From Acinetobacter tianfuensis (GTDB lineage Bacteria > Pseudomonadota > Gammaproteobacteria > Pseudomonadales > Moraxellaceae), in NCBI RefSeq assembly GCF_003611465.1, contig NZ_RAXV01000014.1:1-64000 (forward strand): DNA of 64,000 nt, written 5' to 3'. A program made the translations under genes and the position numbers. Below are positions 8,577-18,856 of the stretch, piece by piece. Each line of letters starts with the position of its first letter. Within the stretch, counting starts at the first letter, position 1. A model generated the notes under the pieces. It was not told where the DNA came from. It ran no database searches and saw only the letters and a list, made by a program, of their open reading frames with translations.

Positions 8577-11104
8577 TATTGAACTTGCTGTATGAGGTTG
8601 CCTAAAGCATCATTTGCAGGCTTTTGAGCTGGCTGGCTGTCCATCGCAGGCGGTGCTGTGCGGGTTGGCGCAAGCGGCTGTTCACCGGGCAAGTCTTCAA
8701 AGTCATTTTGCGGTGTGCGCTGCGGCGCCACCGGCGCTGGACGGTAAATCGGCTGAGCTAAGGCGGGAGATGAGCGGTCTGGTTCTGCTCCCTCTTGTAT
8801 TTGAACAGCGGCTTGTCCGCGCTGTATAGGCGCTTTGGCGCTTTTGTCTAAGCGTACCCATGACTCAGGCGTATTTTGCAAAGCATTTGCCATGAAGTCT
8901 GTCCAAATGGGCAAGGCTGCCACACCGCCATATTCACGGCGGCCAAGCGTGGTAGGCTGGTCAAATCCAACCCATGCAATCGACACTAATTTGCCATTGA
9001 AACCCGCAAACCATGCATCTTTAGCATCATTTGTCGTGCCTGTTTTTCCGCCTAAGTCACTGCGCCCAATACGTAAAGCGGCACGGCCTGTACCATGCTG
9101 AATCACGTCACGCAAAATATTTGCCATGTCATAAGCAGAACTTGATTTAATAATGCGCTGCGCTTGACGGTAATTGCCGGTATCAATTGCGGTTTTAGGA
9201 TGATTTGCCGCAACTGGCTGATTGGTCACTTCAATGACTTCATCATCTGGTGTTGCCGGATCCGCGCTGTCTATTGGAGCCTCTTTTTCATTGATACATG
9301 CAATGCAGGCATAATCAGGATTGGACTGATAAATGACTTTGCCATATGCATCTTCAATGCGGTCAATAAAGTGCGGCTGGATACGGTAACCGCCATTGGC
9401 GAAAGCAGCATAGCCTGTTGCCATTTGTACCGGCAAGACTTGGGGGGTGCCTAGGGCAATCGTGTAGTTGCGCGGAATTTGGTTTTCCTGCAGGCCGAAA
9501 TCCATAAACAATTGGCGTGTCCGCTCAATGCCGACCATTTGCAATAAGCGCACGGAAACGGTATTGCGTGATAAATACAATGCGCGCCGCAGCGGAATCA
9601 TGCCTAGATAGCGTCCATCAGAGTTGCGAGGTGTCCACTTTCCAATGGTGATGGGGCTGTCATTCACCATGCTGTATGGTGTCATGCCTCGTTCCAGCGC
9701 CAATGCATATACAAAAGGCTTAATGGTAGAGCCAGGCTGACGCCAGCCTTGCAGCGCGCGGTTAAATGTTGAATGGTAAAAATTATAGCCGCCAACAACT
9801 GCTTCAATTGCGCCATTATTGGGATTTAAGGCAATCAGCTGACCTTGCACTTTAGGGATTTGAACTAATGACCATGCGGTTTTCTGTTCATTCGGGCGCA
9901 GGCGGACAATATCGTCAACTTTCACAATTTGTGAGGCTTTGCTCGGCGCATTGCCTACGCTGTTAGCGTTGCGGTAGGGACGGGCCCATGACATACCCGA
10001 CCAGGGTACAGTAATAGCAGTGCCATCCTGCAGTAAGGCATCAAAAGTTGAACTTCCCACTTTAATGACTTGGGCTGGGTAGGTATTTGCGAATGCTGTA
10101 AATTCTTTTAACGGTTTGCCGTGGGCTTCTGCACCGCGCCAGCCGTGGCGGCGGTCATAACTCTCCAAGCCCTCTTGTACTGCCTGTTCTGCATAAGCCT
10201 GACGCTGGCTGTTAATGGTTGTATAGACTTTATAGCCAGAATCGACTGCCTGTTCGCCAAGTGTTTCTGTTAATTCTGTGCGGACCATTTCACCGACATA
10301 GGGAAATCGGTTGCTGATACCGCGGTCAGGCATATCTAGATTAATAGGCTCTGCAATCCCAGCTTCATATTGCTGCTGAGAAATGTAGCCTAACTGCAGC
10401 ATGCGGCCTAAAATCCAGTTGCGGCGTTCTAGAGCGCGTTTAGGATTGGCTACGGGGTTGTATTTAGATGGCGCTTTTGGCAGGCCTGCAATCATGGCCA
10501 TTTGGCCGAGTGAAAGTTCACTTAAACTCTTGTTGTAATAAATTTTAGCTGCAGCGGCGATCCCGTAAGCATTTTTGCCTAAAAAGATTTTATTGACATA
10601 TAACGATAAAATTTCTTCTTTATTGAGATTTTGTTCTATTTTTCGTGCAAGGAATACTTCAGTCAGTTTGCGTTTTAAGGTTCGTTCAGAGCTTAAATAA
10701 TAGTTTTTAGCGACCTGCATGGTAATGGTCGATCCGCCAGTCTGCACATCAGAGCCTGTAATACTTTCGCTGACGGCCCGCCCTAAACCTTTAAAACTGA
10801 TGCCGCTATGCTCAAAAAATGAAGAATCTTCAGCTGCTAGAAAAGCATGAATAAATGCAGGCGGAATCTGCTCGTACTCAACCGGCACAGAGAGTTTGCC
10901 GCCATATTCTGCAATCAGCTCATTATCAGCACTATATACTTGCAGCGGTTTTAATAATGGCGCCTTTTTCAGGGTGGACATTTCTGGCAAAGATGGTGCA
11001 ATATAGAGATACATGCCATAAAAACCCATCGGAATAGAGATCAAAACTAAAATTAAGATCAAAAAAAATGGGTGAACGAGGCCTGAACAAGATAGCTTTT
11101 TCAT
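8576..11104 (-). CDS. mrcA: bifunctional penicillin-binding protein 1A
   Basis: This class A PBP polymerises glycan strands and cross-links peptides during elongation. The 842 residues have one N-terminal membrane anchor (about 12-33). A GT51 glycosyltransferase domain follows, with EDSSFFEHSG (catalytic Glu), GGSTITMQ and the RKLTE/KEEILSLYVN motifs. The C-terminal transpeptidase domain has STIK, SRN and KTGTT. The extreme C-terminus is rich in Pro, Gln and Ala and probably disordered. It is divergent from pilM, an arrangement common in Acinetobacter and Pseudomonas. Confidence 0.97.
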   Translation of the reverse strand: MKKLSCSGLVHPFFLILILVLISIPMGFYGMYLYIAPSLPEMSTLKKAPLLKPLQVYSADNELIAEYGGKLSVPVEYEQIPPAFIHAFLAAEDSSFFEHSGISFKGLGRAVSESITGSDVQTGGSTITMQVAKNYYLSSERTLKRKLTEVFLARKIEQNLNKEEILSLYVNKIFLGKNAYGIAAAAKIYYNKSLSELSLGQMAMIAGLPKAPSKYNPVANPKRALERRNWILGRMLQLGYISQQQYEAGIAEPINLDMPDRGISNRFPYVGEMVRTELTETLGEQAVDSGYKVYTTINSQRQAYAEQAVQEGLESYDRRHGWRGAEAHGKPLKEFTAFANTYPAQVIKVGSSTFDALLQDGTAITVPWSGMSWARPYRNANSVGNAPSKASQIVKVDDIVRLRPNEQKTAWSLVQIPKVQGQLIALNPNNGAIEAVVGGYNFYHSTFNRALQGWRQPGSTIKPFVYALALERGMTPYSMVNDSPITIGKWTPRNSDGRYLGMIPLRRALYLSRNTVSVRLLQMVGIERTRQLFMDFGLQENQIPRNYTIALGTPQVLPVQMATGYAAFANGGYRIQPHFIDRIEDAYGKVIYQSNPDYACIACINEKEAPIDSADPATPDDEVIEVTNQPVAANHPKTAIDTGNYRQAQRIIKSSSAYDMANILRDVIQHGTGRAALRIGRSDLGGKTGTTNDAKDAWFAGFNGKLVSIAWVGFDQPTTLGRREYGGVAALPIWTDFMANALQNTPESWVRLDKSAKAPIQRGQAAVQIQEGAEPDRSSPALAQPIYRPAPVAPQRTPQNDFEDLPGEQPLAPTRTAPPAMDSQPAQKPANDALGNLIQQVQ

Positions 11105-11274
11105 AACAAGTAAGTTTTAATAAGAGCTAATGGCAAACTAATTAGCGGTCAGTATATCCTTAAGACGCGCAGAATGTTATATGAGATATTGTATCTGCAA
11201 TAAATTATAGGCTGATTTGTATTAATTAGTGGGTTACTTTTTTTTGGGGATAAAAAAATAATAGGAATGATATT

Positions 11275-12333
11275 GTGCTCAGGTTATATCGTAAGCCAAA
11301 TAAGGGGTTAATAGGGGTAGATATTAGTTCAACTTCTGTTAAGGTTCTGGAACTTTCTGTAAAAGGCGGCAGGCACTGGGTTGAAAGCTATGCTTTGGTC
11401 CCGCTGCAAGAGGGCAGCGTTGTTGAAAAAAACATCCTGAATCCTGAAGCGGTCGGCGACTCATTAGAGCGCGCTATTAACTTGGCCAATACGCAATCTT
11501 CAAATGCATCTTTTGCTATACCGACATCCATGGTGATTACGAAAGTTATCGAAATGGATGCGGATATGACAGCAGATGAGCGTGAAGTGCAAATCCGTAT
11601 GGATGCCGAGCAATACATTCCGTTCCCGCTGGATGAAGCTAGTTTAGATTTTGAAGTTCTTCCAGATATTTTAGCAAACCCCAACCGTGTAAATGTGCTG
11701 CTGGTTGCAACACGTATTGAAAATATCGAAGGCCGTTCTGAAGTTTTGGAGCTGGCTGGTCTGACCCCCAAAATTGCCGATGTTGAAAGCTTTGCTTTAG
11801 AAAATGCATTTAAAGTATTTTCAGATACATTGCCAATGGGCGTAAAGACAGTTGGTATTTTGGATATCGGTCACAGTATGACAACGCTGTATGTCATGCA
11901 GAATAATAAAGTCATTTATAACCGCGAGCAGGTTTTTGGCGGCAAGCAGCTGACTCAAGAAATTCAAAACCGATACGGTTTGTCTTTTGAAGAAGCGGGC
12001 CGTGCGAAAAAAACCCGCGCACTTCCGGATGATTATGATGTAGAGGTTTTGGAACCGTTCTTAGAGGCAGTGGTTCAGCAGGCAGCGCGCTCATTGCAGT
12101 TCTTCTTCTCATCATCTCAGTTTAATGAAATTGATCATATTTTACTCGCGGGCGGTAATGCCAATATTCCTGGTTTAGCGAAATTGCTGCAGCAGAAATT
12201 AGGCTATCGTGTAACCATTGCCAATCCATTTTTACAAATGGGTTTCTCACCTCAAATCGATATTAAAAAAATTGAAAATGATGCTTCATCGCTCTTGGTG
12301 GCATGTGGTTTGGCATTGAGGAGTTTTGATTAA
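11275..12333 (+). CDS. pilM: type IV pilus inner-membrane ATPase-like protein PilM
   Basis: PilM is an actin/FtsA-fold cytoplasmic protein that binds the N-terminus of PilN and links the pilus motor to the alignment complex. The 352-residue sequence starts MLRLYRKPNKGLIGVDIS and has the actin-like nucleotide-binding motifs GVDISSTSVK, LDIGHSMTTLYV and LLAGGNANIPG. The start is GTG with TAGGAA upstream. The 3' end overlaps pilN by one base, and the five pilMNOPQ genes form one tight operon. Confidence 0.96.
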   Translation: MLRLYRKPNKGLIGVDISSTSVKVLELSVKGGRHWVESYALVPLQEGSVVEKNILNPEAVGDSLERAINLANTQSSNASFAIPTSMVITKVIEMDADMTADEREVQIRMDAEQYIPFPLDEASLDFEVLPDILANPNRVNVLLVATRIENIEGRSEVLELAGLTPKIADVESFALENAFKVFSDTLPMGVKTVGILDIGHSMTTLYVMQNNKVIYNREQVFGGKQLTQEIQNRYGLSFEEAGRAKKTRALPDDYDVEVLEPFLEAVVQQAARSLQFFFSSSQFNEIDHILLAGGNANIPGLAKLLQQKLGYRVTIANPFLQMGFSPQIDIKKIENDASSLLVACGLALRSFD

Positions 12334-12989
12334 TGGCAAAGATTAACTTACTCCCTTGGCGCGATGAGCTAAGAGAGAAACGAAAAAAAGAATTTATTGC
12401 GCTTTGCATTGGGACATTTTTTTTAGGGGTTTTAGCAGCAGCTGCAGTATGGTTCTACTATGATCAAAAATTGCAGGATCAAGAACAGGCAAATCAGCTG
12501 ATTATCAGTACTAACCAGAATTTAGATGTGCAGCTGAAATCGCTAGATGGTTTACAAGAGCAGCGTAATGCGATTGTTGAACGTATGAAGCTTATTCAAG
12601 GTTTACAGTCTCAGCGTCCAATTGCAGTACATTTGATTGATGAGCTTGTACGGGTCATGCCGGCGAATTTGTACATTACTAGATTTACGCGTTCAGGTGA
12701 TAAATTTACATTTGAAGGTAAAGCTGAAAGTCCAAATGCTGTCGCTGAGCTGTTGCGTAACTTGGAATCGTCTCCATGGTATCGCAATGCATTTATGAAT
12801 TCATTCTTGGCTGCAGAAGAAAAAGCGCGTGCTCCAAGTTCTGTAGTTCCGCGTGTAGAGGAGAGCTATGGTGCGTTTGTCGTCACAGCTGATTTGGACC
12901 AAATTACGGTGCAAGCAACTGCTGCAGATCAAGCGAATGCGGCTTCTGAACCAGCTTCAGCCGTAACAACTGCGGAGGCGCCGAAATGA
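12333..12989 (+). CDS. pilN: type IV pilus assembly protein PilN
   Basis: PilN is a bitopic inner-membrane protein that heterodimerises with PilO and anchors PilM through its cytoplasmic tail. The 218 residues begin with the PilM-binding motif INLLPWR (4-10). They continue with one membrane segment (about 24-44), a coiled coil, and a periplasmic ferredoxin-like domain. The C-terminus ends in an Ala/Ser/Thr-rich tail. It overlaps pilO by four bases. Confidence 0.96.
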   Translation: MAKINLLPWRDELREKRKKEFIALCIGTFFLGVLAAAAVWFYYDQKLQDQEQANQLIISTNQNLDVQLKSLDGLQEQRNAIVERMKLIQGLQSQRPIAVHLIDELVRVMPANLYITRFTRSGDKFTFEGKAESPNAVAELLRNLESSPWYRNAFMNSFLAAEEKARAPSSVVPRVEESYGAFVVTADLDQITVQATAADQANAASEPASAVTTAEAPK

Positions 12990-13684
12990 GCAAAGATAAC
13001 TTTGATGAATTAAATCAAGAGCCAGCTGCACCAGTAAAGAAAAAAATGACGCTGGATAAATTTTTACAGCAGTTTAATACACTAGATCCCAATAATTACG
13101 GCAGCTGGCCTTTGTCGGTCAAAATTACCTGCTGGATTTTGATCTTTGCTTTTGTTTTGGTCCTTAGCTATTTTGTCATGATTAAAGGCAAAATTGAGGC
13201 GATTGCGAATGCAAGTGCGCAAGAACAAAATTTATTAAATGAATTTAAAGAAAAAGATTCGAAACTGCGTAATTTACAGCAGTACCAGACTCAATTGCAG
13301 GAAATGGAAACACGTTTTAATCAGCAGCTAGATCAATTGCCGAAGGAAACAGAGATTCCAGGTTTGGTTGAAGATATTAACGTGACAGGTGTTAATTCTG
13401 GTTTGAAGTTTAAAAATATTCGCTTAGAGCCGGAAGTTAAACAAGAATTCTTTATTGAACAGCCGATTTCGATTGAAGCAACGGGTGATTACCACGCATT
13501 TGGTTCATTTGTCAGCGGTATTGCGGGTTTATCGCGTATTGTGACGCTGCATGATTTTACGATTAGTGCGACTGGCAGCAGCAATGCAAAGTCGGAAATT
13601 CCAAAAATTGATTATGTCATGCAGGCGAAAACATACCGATATATTGGCAGTACGGATAATGCATCTGCAGGAGGCGCTCAATAA
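12986..13684 (+). CDS. pilO: type IV pilus assembly protein PilO
   Basis: PilO is the partner of PilN in the periplasmic alignment subcomplex. The 232-residue protein has an N-terminal cytoplasmic stretch with TLDKFLQQFNTLDPNNYGSW, one membrane segment (about 46-66), a coiled coil (about 75-115) and a C-terminal ferredoxin-like domain. The ATG overlaps the end of pilN (ATGA), and its own stop overlaps the pilP start by one base. Confidence 0.95.
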   Translation: MSKDNFDELNQEPAAPVKKKMTLDKFLQQFNTLDPNNYGSWPLSVKITCWILIFAFVLVLSYFVMIKGKIEAIANASAQEQNLLNEFKEKDSKLRNLQQYQTQLQEMETRFNQQLDQLPKETEIPGLVEDINVTGVNSGLKFKNIRLEPEVKQEFFIEQPISIEATGDYHAFGSFVSGIAGLSRIVTLHDFTISATGSSNAKSEIPKIDYVMQAKTYRYIGSTDNASAGGAQ

Positions 13685-14211
13685 TGAAAATGAAACATAT
13701 CGCATTATTTTCAATGATGGGGCTGTTATTTGCTGGCTGTGATAGCCGAATTGATGCTGTTAATCAGGAAATGGCTAATATTCGCAATCAGGCGCCCTTG
13801 CCGATTGAACCGGCGCCAGATTTTACGACGGTTGAAACTTTTGTTTATGCAGCGCATCAGCTTAAAAGTCCATTCTTGCCAAGTTCCTTAGCTGCTGAGC
13901 TGAAAATTATGGCTGGAAAACGGGTGTACCCGAATTTTAACCGCCAGCAGCAGCCGCTAGAAAGCTATGCATTAGAAACATTGAACATGAAAGGCAGTAT
14001 GCGGAATCAGTCAGGCGGAATCACCGCGTTGATTCAAACGCCGGATGGTCAGATCGAACGTGTACAGCGCGGCAGTTATATGGGGCTCAATCAAGGTCGG
14101 ATTATCAATATTACACCGACTCAAATTGATTTGATTGAGGTTATTCCAGATGGGCGAGAGGGATATGTAGAGCGTCCAAGAAGCCTGATTTTAATTGGGC
14201 TGGCGCCTTGA
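13684..14211 (+). CDS. pilP: type IV pilus lipoprotein PilP
   Basis: PilP is an inner-membrane lipoprotein that connects PilNO to the secretin PilQ. The 175 residues start with a lipoprotein signal ending in the lipobox FAGC (Cys19 is the lipidation site). A disordered linker leads to a beta-sandwich HR domain with SMRNQSGGITALIQTPDG and VQRGSYMGLNQGRI. The coding region is coupled to pilO by a one-base overlap. Confidence 0.95.
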   Translation: MKMKHIALFSMMGLLFAGCDSRIDAVNQEMANIRNQAPLPIEPAPDFTTVETFVYAAHQLKSPFLPSSLAAELKIMAGKRVYPNFNRQQQPLESYALETLNMKGSMRNQSGGITALIQTPDGQIERVQRGSYMGLNQGRIINITPTQIDLIEVIPDGREGYVERPRSLILIGLAP

Positions 14212-14227
14212 GCTTAAAGGAATAAAA

Positions 14228-16315
14228 ATGAAAAAGATTATGACAGATTTAATTTTTGGGGATGGCAATACAATGAACCATGTGTTTCGTCAGTTTACAA
14301 TGGGTGCTGTAGCAATGGCGGTTATGCAGGCTGCTAGCGCACAGGTGAGTGTTACTAATATTGTGCCTATGCAAATTCCTGGGCAAGGTACGGAAATTCG
14401 CGTAATGTTCAATGGCTTGCCACCCCAGCCGCAAGCTTATCAATTAGAACAGCCGTCTCGATTAGTGCTGGATTTTGATAAAGCAGGTCAAAGCTTAAAG
14501 CAAAGTACAATTCCTGTTGCTACACAAGAAGCGCAATCAGTAGATGTGACATCTGATGCGCAGCGGGCGCGTTTAACTGTAAATTTAGCTGATGCCGGAG
14601 CATTTACAACGCGTGTTGAAGGCAATACTTTTATTTTAAAAATCAATGCGGCCAATACTGCAGCCGCGCCTGTTGCAGTGCCGCAAACTCAGGGCATTTC
14701 AAATATCGGTTTTCAGCGCGGTTCAGCGGGTGAAGGCCAAGTTGTGATTGACTTAATGGGCAGCAATACGCCAGTTGATGTACAGCAGCAAGGCAGTAAG
14801 GTTGTGGTGCGTACTTTAGGCAGTAAATTGCCGGCACATTTGGTGCGCAGGTTAAATGCAAATGATTTTGCAACACCGGTAGCGACGGTGGATGCGCAAA
14901 ATGAAAAGGGTAACGGCCTTATTACAATTTCGACTTCTGGCAGCTATGAATATATGGCTTATCAGACAGATAATCGTTTAACGATTAGCTTAAAACGTCC
15001 AGAAGATAAGAATCCATTAAAGCCTAAAGCTGCAAATCAATATACAGGCAAGAAAATTTCACTTGATTTCCAGGATATCGAAGTTCGACGCGTTCTGCAG
15101 CTGCTGGCTGATTTTACCGATATTAATATGGTGGCAGCAGATTCAGTACAAGGAAATATTACCTTACGCTTGAAAGATGTACCTTGGGATCAGGCGCTGG
15201 ATATTGTTTTAAAAACGAAAAATCTGGATAAGCGCCGTAATGGCAGTGTGATTTGGATTGCGCCAGTTGCAGAGCTGATTAAAGCTGAAGAAGATGAAGC
15301 AAAAGCATTGGAGCAAAGTATCAAATTAGCGCCAATTCAAACAGAATATCTAAAGCTTAGCTATGCTAAGGTGGCGGATATTGAAAAGCTGATTACTCAA
15401 AGTAAGACGAATAATACGAATGGCGGCAATAATGGCGGTAATAATGCTTCAGATGCATTGCTAAGTTCACGTGGATCAATATCTGTTGATGCGCGAACGA
15501 ATACCTTAATTATTAATGATACGTCTCAAAATATTGACAAAATCCGTAAGATGGTTGATTTGCTGGACGTAGAAGTTAAGCAGGTGATGGTTGAAGCAAG
15601 GATTGTGACTGCTCAAACTGAATTTTCACGCAATTTGGGTATCAATTGGGGATTAGCGCGCAATAACCCGAGTCTGTCTGGCGGTTCAAATGGCTCAAAC
15701 GTTTGGGGCGGAGATTTCTCACCTAAATTCGATCTAGGTGTAGATCTAGGTACGGCTTCGGCAGGGACATTCAATTTTGGCTTACTCAAAATTTCAGACT
15801 TTATGCTGGATTTGGAGTTAACTGCGCTGCAGTCAGATGGTCATGGTGAGGTGCTTTCTGCACCGAAAGTGTTGACTGGAGATAAACAAAAAGCGTATAT
15901 CTTGCGCGGTGATCAGATTCCCTATCAGTCATGGAGTGCTGAAGGCGGAACAACAACAAGCTTTGTGGATGCAAACTTGAAATTGGAAGTTACGCCAAGC
16001 ATTACGCCTGATGGTAAAGTGCAAATGGAACTGAAAATAGAAAAAGATACCGTGGGTGATTTAACCGCTGCAGGCTATTTGATTAACACCAATGAAATTC
16101 AAACCAATGTGTTGGTAGGTGATGGTGAAACAGTCGTATTAGGCGGTATTTTTGATGACATTAAGCGAAGTGGCTATCAGAAGGTTCCTTTTTTAGCTGA
16201 GCTGCCAGTCGTAGGCAACTTATTTAAAAATAATTCGAAAGTATCGAATCAAACAGAACTGCTAATTTTTGTTACTCCACGAATTGTTAATGACAGTGTT
16301 TCAAGAAATCATTAA
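14228..16315 (+). CDS. pilQ: type IV pilus secretin PilQ
   Basis: PilQ forms the outer-membrane gated channel for the pilus. From ATG 14228 the protein has 695 residues: a signal peptide ending near AASAQV, AMIN peptidoglycan-binding domains (about 40-270), N0/N1 domains, a Gly/Asn-rich insert (NTNGGNNGGNN) and the secretin core ending with VPFLAELPVVGNLF and LLIFVTPRIV. ATG 14228 was chosen because AAAGGA precedes it. The ATG at 14273 (MNHVFRQF) would give a more classical signal peptide and is a real alternative. Confidence 0.96.
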   Translation: MKKIMTDLIFGDGNTMNHVFRQFTMGAVAMAVMQAASAQVSVTNIVPMQIPGQGTEIRVMFNGLPPQPQAYQLEQPSRLVLDFDKAGQSLKQSTIPVATQEAQSVDVTSDAQRARLTVNLADAGAFTTRVEGNTFILKINAANTAAAPVAVPQTQGISNIGFQRGSAGEGQVVIDLMGSNTPVDVQQQGSKVVVRTLGSKLPAHLVRRLNANDFATPVATVDAQNEKGNGLITISTSGSYEYMAYQTDNRLTISLKRPEDKNPLKPKAANQYTGKKISLDFQDIEVRRVLQLLADFTDINMVAADSVQGNITLRLKDVPWDQALDIVLKTKNLDKRRNGSVIWIAPVAELIKAEEDEAKALEQSIKLAPIQTEYLKLSYAKVADIEKLITQSKTNNTNGGNNGGNNASDALLSSRGSISVDARTNTLIINDTSQNIDKIRKMVDLLDVEVKQVMVEARIVTAQTEFSRNLGINWGLARNNPSLSGGSNGSNVWGGDFSPKFDLGVDLGTASAGTFNFGLLKISDFMLDLELTALQSDGHGEVLSAPKVLTGDKQKAYILRGDQIPYQSWSAEGGTTTSFVDANLKLEVTPSITPDGKVQMELKIEKDTVGDLTAAGYLINTNEIQTNVLVGDGETVVLGGIFDDIKRSGYQKVPFLAELPVVGNLFKNNSKVSNQTELLIFVTPRIVNDSVSRNH

Positions 16316-16351
16316 TATATTTTGAAATTAACAAAATCAAAAGGTGACTCC

Positions 16352-16903
16352 TTGCCAAGCAATGAGTTTGAAACCCTGCCAAATATATATTTGGTAGGGC
16401 CTATGGGGGCAGGAAAAACAACCGTTGGGCGTCATTTAGCTGAACTGTTAGGCCGTGATTTTATTGACAGTGATCATGAAATTGAACGAAAAACAGGAGC
16501 AACCATTCCTTGGATTTTTGAAAAAGAAGGGGAAGCTGGTTTTAGAGGGCGTGAAACGGCGGTTATTGATGAGTTAACTGCACGCGATAGGCTTGTTCTT
16601 GCAACAGGCGGCGGAGCGGTCACTCAAGCCCCAAACCGTGAGTTTTTAAAACATCGCGGTATTGTTGTTTATCTTTATACGCCTGTTGAAATTCAGCTGC
16701 AGCGTACCTACCGTGATAAAAATCGCCCGCTTTTACAAGTTGAAAATCCAGAACAAAAATTAAAAGATTTACTGGCTGCGCGGGATCCGCTGTATCGTGA
16801 AGTCGCACACCATATTATTGAAACCAATCAAGGCGCTGCCCGTGATTTGGCGCATAAAATTTTGAATATGATTCTTTCTTCAAAAGCAGTTAGTCACTCA
16901 TAG
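16352..16903 (+). CDS. aroK: shikimate kinase
   Basis: AroK phosphorylates shikimate in aromatic amino acid synthesis. The Walker A loop GPMGAGKTT, the DSDHEIE motif and ATGGGAV are present. The frame is open from a TTG at 16322, but the TTG at 16352 with AAGGTGA just upstream gives the start [16 protein letters not shown], which looks like the usual Acinetobacter N-terminus (183 aa). There is no ATG option. It lies directly after pilQ and before aroB, the common arrangement in gamma-proteobacteria. Confidence 0.94.
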   Translation: MPSNEFETLPNIYLVGPMGAGKTTVGRHLAELLGRDFIDSDHEIERKTGATIPWIFEKEGEAGFRGRETAVIDELTARDRLVLATGGGAVTQAPNREFLKHRGIVVYLYTPVEIQLQRTYRDKNRPLLQVENPEQKLKDLLAARDPLYREVAHHIIETNQGAARDLAHKILNMILSSKAVSHS

Positions 16904-16916
16904 AGCCTCATTATCC

Positions 16917-17996
16917 ATGCAAACTTTACATGTCGAACTTGGCGAACGCCGTTATCCTATTTTTATTGGCAGTCACTTAAATCCTCAAGCTTTGCTAGAA
17001 CCGTATATCCATGGCAAGCAAGTGATGATCGTTTCAAATGCAACGGTTGCGCCTTTATATCTGGAGCATTATGAGCAGGCGGTTCAGGCGCTAGGAAAAA
17101 AGACGGCGGTATGTGTTTTGCCAGATGGTGAAAAATACAAAAATATTGAGCATTTGAATCTTATTTTTGATGCTTTATTGGAAGCGGGTTTTAACCGTGA
17201 CTGTACCGTGCTGGCTTTGGGCGGCGGTGTTATTGGGGATATGGCCGGTTTTGCTTCGGCATGTTTTCAGCGCGGCGTGTACTTTATTCAGGTGCCGACA
17301 ACGTTATTGTCTCAAGTGGATTCAAGCGTGGGCGGGAAAACAGGCATTAATCATCCATTGGGCAAGAATATGATTGGCGCATTTCAGCAGCCGCAAGCTG
17401 TATTGGCGGATATGTCTCAGCTGAATACTTTGCCTGACCGTGAGCTGTCTGCGGGTTTGTCTGAGGTGATTAAGTACGCATTGCTTGGTGATCAGGAATT
17501 CTTGGTTTGGCTTGAAGAGAATATGGACGGTTTGATTGCCCGTAATCCTGAGCTTTTAGCTGAAGCGGTTTATAAGTCTTGTGCGCATAAAGCGCGAATT
17601 GTGGCAAATGATGAGAAAGAGCAAGGTGAGCGTGCTTTGCTGAATTTAGGCCATACTTTTGGCCATGCGATTGAGTCATATTTGGGTTATGGCGCTTGGC
17701 TGCATGGTGAGGCTGTTGCTGTAGGCATGGTCATGGCTGCAGATTTATCACACCGTATGGGCTGGATTTCAGCTGAAGATGTTGAACGTACAAAAAAAAT
17801 CATTTTACGCGCCAATTTGCCTGCAGTTTGTCCTAAAATTCCTCTAGATGAATTCTTAGCTTATATGTCACATGACAAAAAAGTGTTAAATGGCCAGCTT
17901 CGTCTTGTTTTAATGAAAAAATTAGGACAAGCGGTTATTACTAAAGAGTTTGATGTGGAATTGATGAAACAGTCGATTCTGGCAAATCAGCAATAA
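16917..17996 (+). CDS. aroB: 3-dehydroquinate synthase
   Basis: AroB converts DAHP to 3-dehydroquinate with NAD and a divalent metal. The 359 residues contain the NAD-binding [11 protein letters not shown] and [17 protein letters not shown] segments. They also contain the metal-ligand regions [10 protein letters not shown] and [11 protein letters not shown]. It is 13 bases after aroK and 14 bases before the SPOR-domain gene. Confidence 0.97.
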   Translation: MQTLHVELGERRYPIFIGSHLNPQALLEPYIHGKQVMIVSNATVAPLYLEHYEQAVQALGKKTAVCVLPDGEKYKNIEHLNLIFDALLEAGFNRDCTVLALGGGVIGDMAGFASACFQRGVYFIQVPTTLLSQVDSSVGGKTGINHPLGKNMIGAFQQPQAVLADMSQLNTLPDRELSAGLSEVIKYALLGDQEFLVWLEENMDGLIARNPELLAEAVYKSCAHKARIVANDEKEQGERALLNLGHTFGHAIESYLGYGAWLHGEAVAVGMVMAADLSHRMGWISAEDVERTKKIILRANLPAVCPKIPLDEFLAYMSHDKKVLNGQLRLVLMKKLGQAVITKEFDVELMKQSILANQQ

Positions 17997-18010
17997 AGAA
18001 AAGGTAGCTC

Positions 18011-18856
18011 ATGGCGCGTCTTAAAGCACATATTCAAATACAGCAATATATTTGGCTCGTGTTTGCGGGTTTATGCTTATTTGGCGCGCTTGTATTTTGG
18101 GCAATCACCGATACCAAAGATTTGGTGGAAATTGAAAAAAAGCCTGAAACTGAAATTGAATTACAGATTCAGCCAGAAAAAGTGGCATCGATGCACCATC
18201 TTGGTGCGCTGTCGGATGAGGTTCAGCCTTTAGATATGACGACACGTGTCGTTGTTACTGCGCAGCATGATTCTGAATTTAGAGGTACTAAGTTTATTGC
18301 AGATAATAAAAATACATATAGTATTGAATTGTTTCGTGTTTCTGATGAAACGATTTTAAAAAATTTCTTAAAAAAACAGCCGCAGCGTAAAGGTCTTATT
18401 TACTTAAGGCTCTCTGGTGAGGATCATCCAGAGCAATATGTGCTACTGTACGGCACTTACCGCGGTGAGGCTGAAGCAAAACAGGCTTTGGCGGATCTTA
18501 AACTGGTTCTTCCTGAGTCAGTCAAGCCAATGCCGGTGCAGCTGGAAAAATATCAGCCTTTAGTGAATGATTTGGGCTCTGATGAGCTTAATGTAAATGC
18601 AAAATTATATGCAGTGAAACTGAAAACGGTCCCTGTACCGCGAGTAGATGAAGCTCAACTGGCTGCGGCCCGTGCCCGAGCTCAAGCGCAGCAGGCAGCT
18701 CAGGCGGAAACTGCAAAAAATGCAACAACAACGACAACTGTGACACGCAGAGATGCAGATGGAAATGTGGTTGATGTGAAAAAATCTCAAAGTTCTGCGG
18801 AAGCCAGCCGCCAGTCAGCGCCTGCTGAGCATGAAGTCAGCGATCCATTTAACTAA
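18011..18856 (+). CDS. SPOR-domain membrane protein
   Basis: This is a 281-residue bitopic protein with one membrane segment at about residues 14-33. A periplasmic part follows whose middle (about 98-180, containing YSIELFRVSDETILKNFLKK and YVLLYGTYRGEAEAKQALADL) fits the SPOR fold that binds denuded septal glycan strands. The C-terminal third is low complexity (Ala/Gln repeats, then Thr and Ser). The position after aroB matches DamX-like genes of other gamma-proteobacteria. A role at the division site is inferred from the domain and position. Confidence 0.75.
   Translation: MARLKAHIQIQQYIWLVFAGLCLFGALVFWAITDTKDLVEIEKKPETEIELQIQPEKVASMHHLGALSDEVQPLDMTTRVVVTAQHDSEFRGTKFIADNKNTYSIELFRVSDETILKNFLKKQPQRKGLIYLRLSGEDHPEQYVLLYGTYRGEAEAKQALADLKLVLPESVKPMPVQLEKYQPLVNDLGSDELNVNAKLYAVKLKTVPVPRVDEAQLAAARARAQAQQAAQAETAKNATTTTTVTRRDADGNVVDVKKSQSSAEASRQSAPAEHEVSDPFN

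Noticed and set aside
9164..9454. Open frames opposite to mrcA, gltB and other core genes
   Set aside because: They are antisense or frame-shifted shadows of clearly conserved genes, without ribosome sites or recognisable domains.
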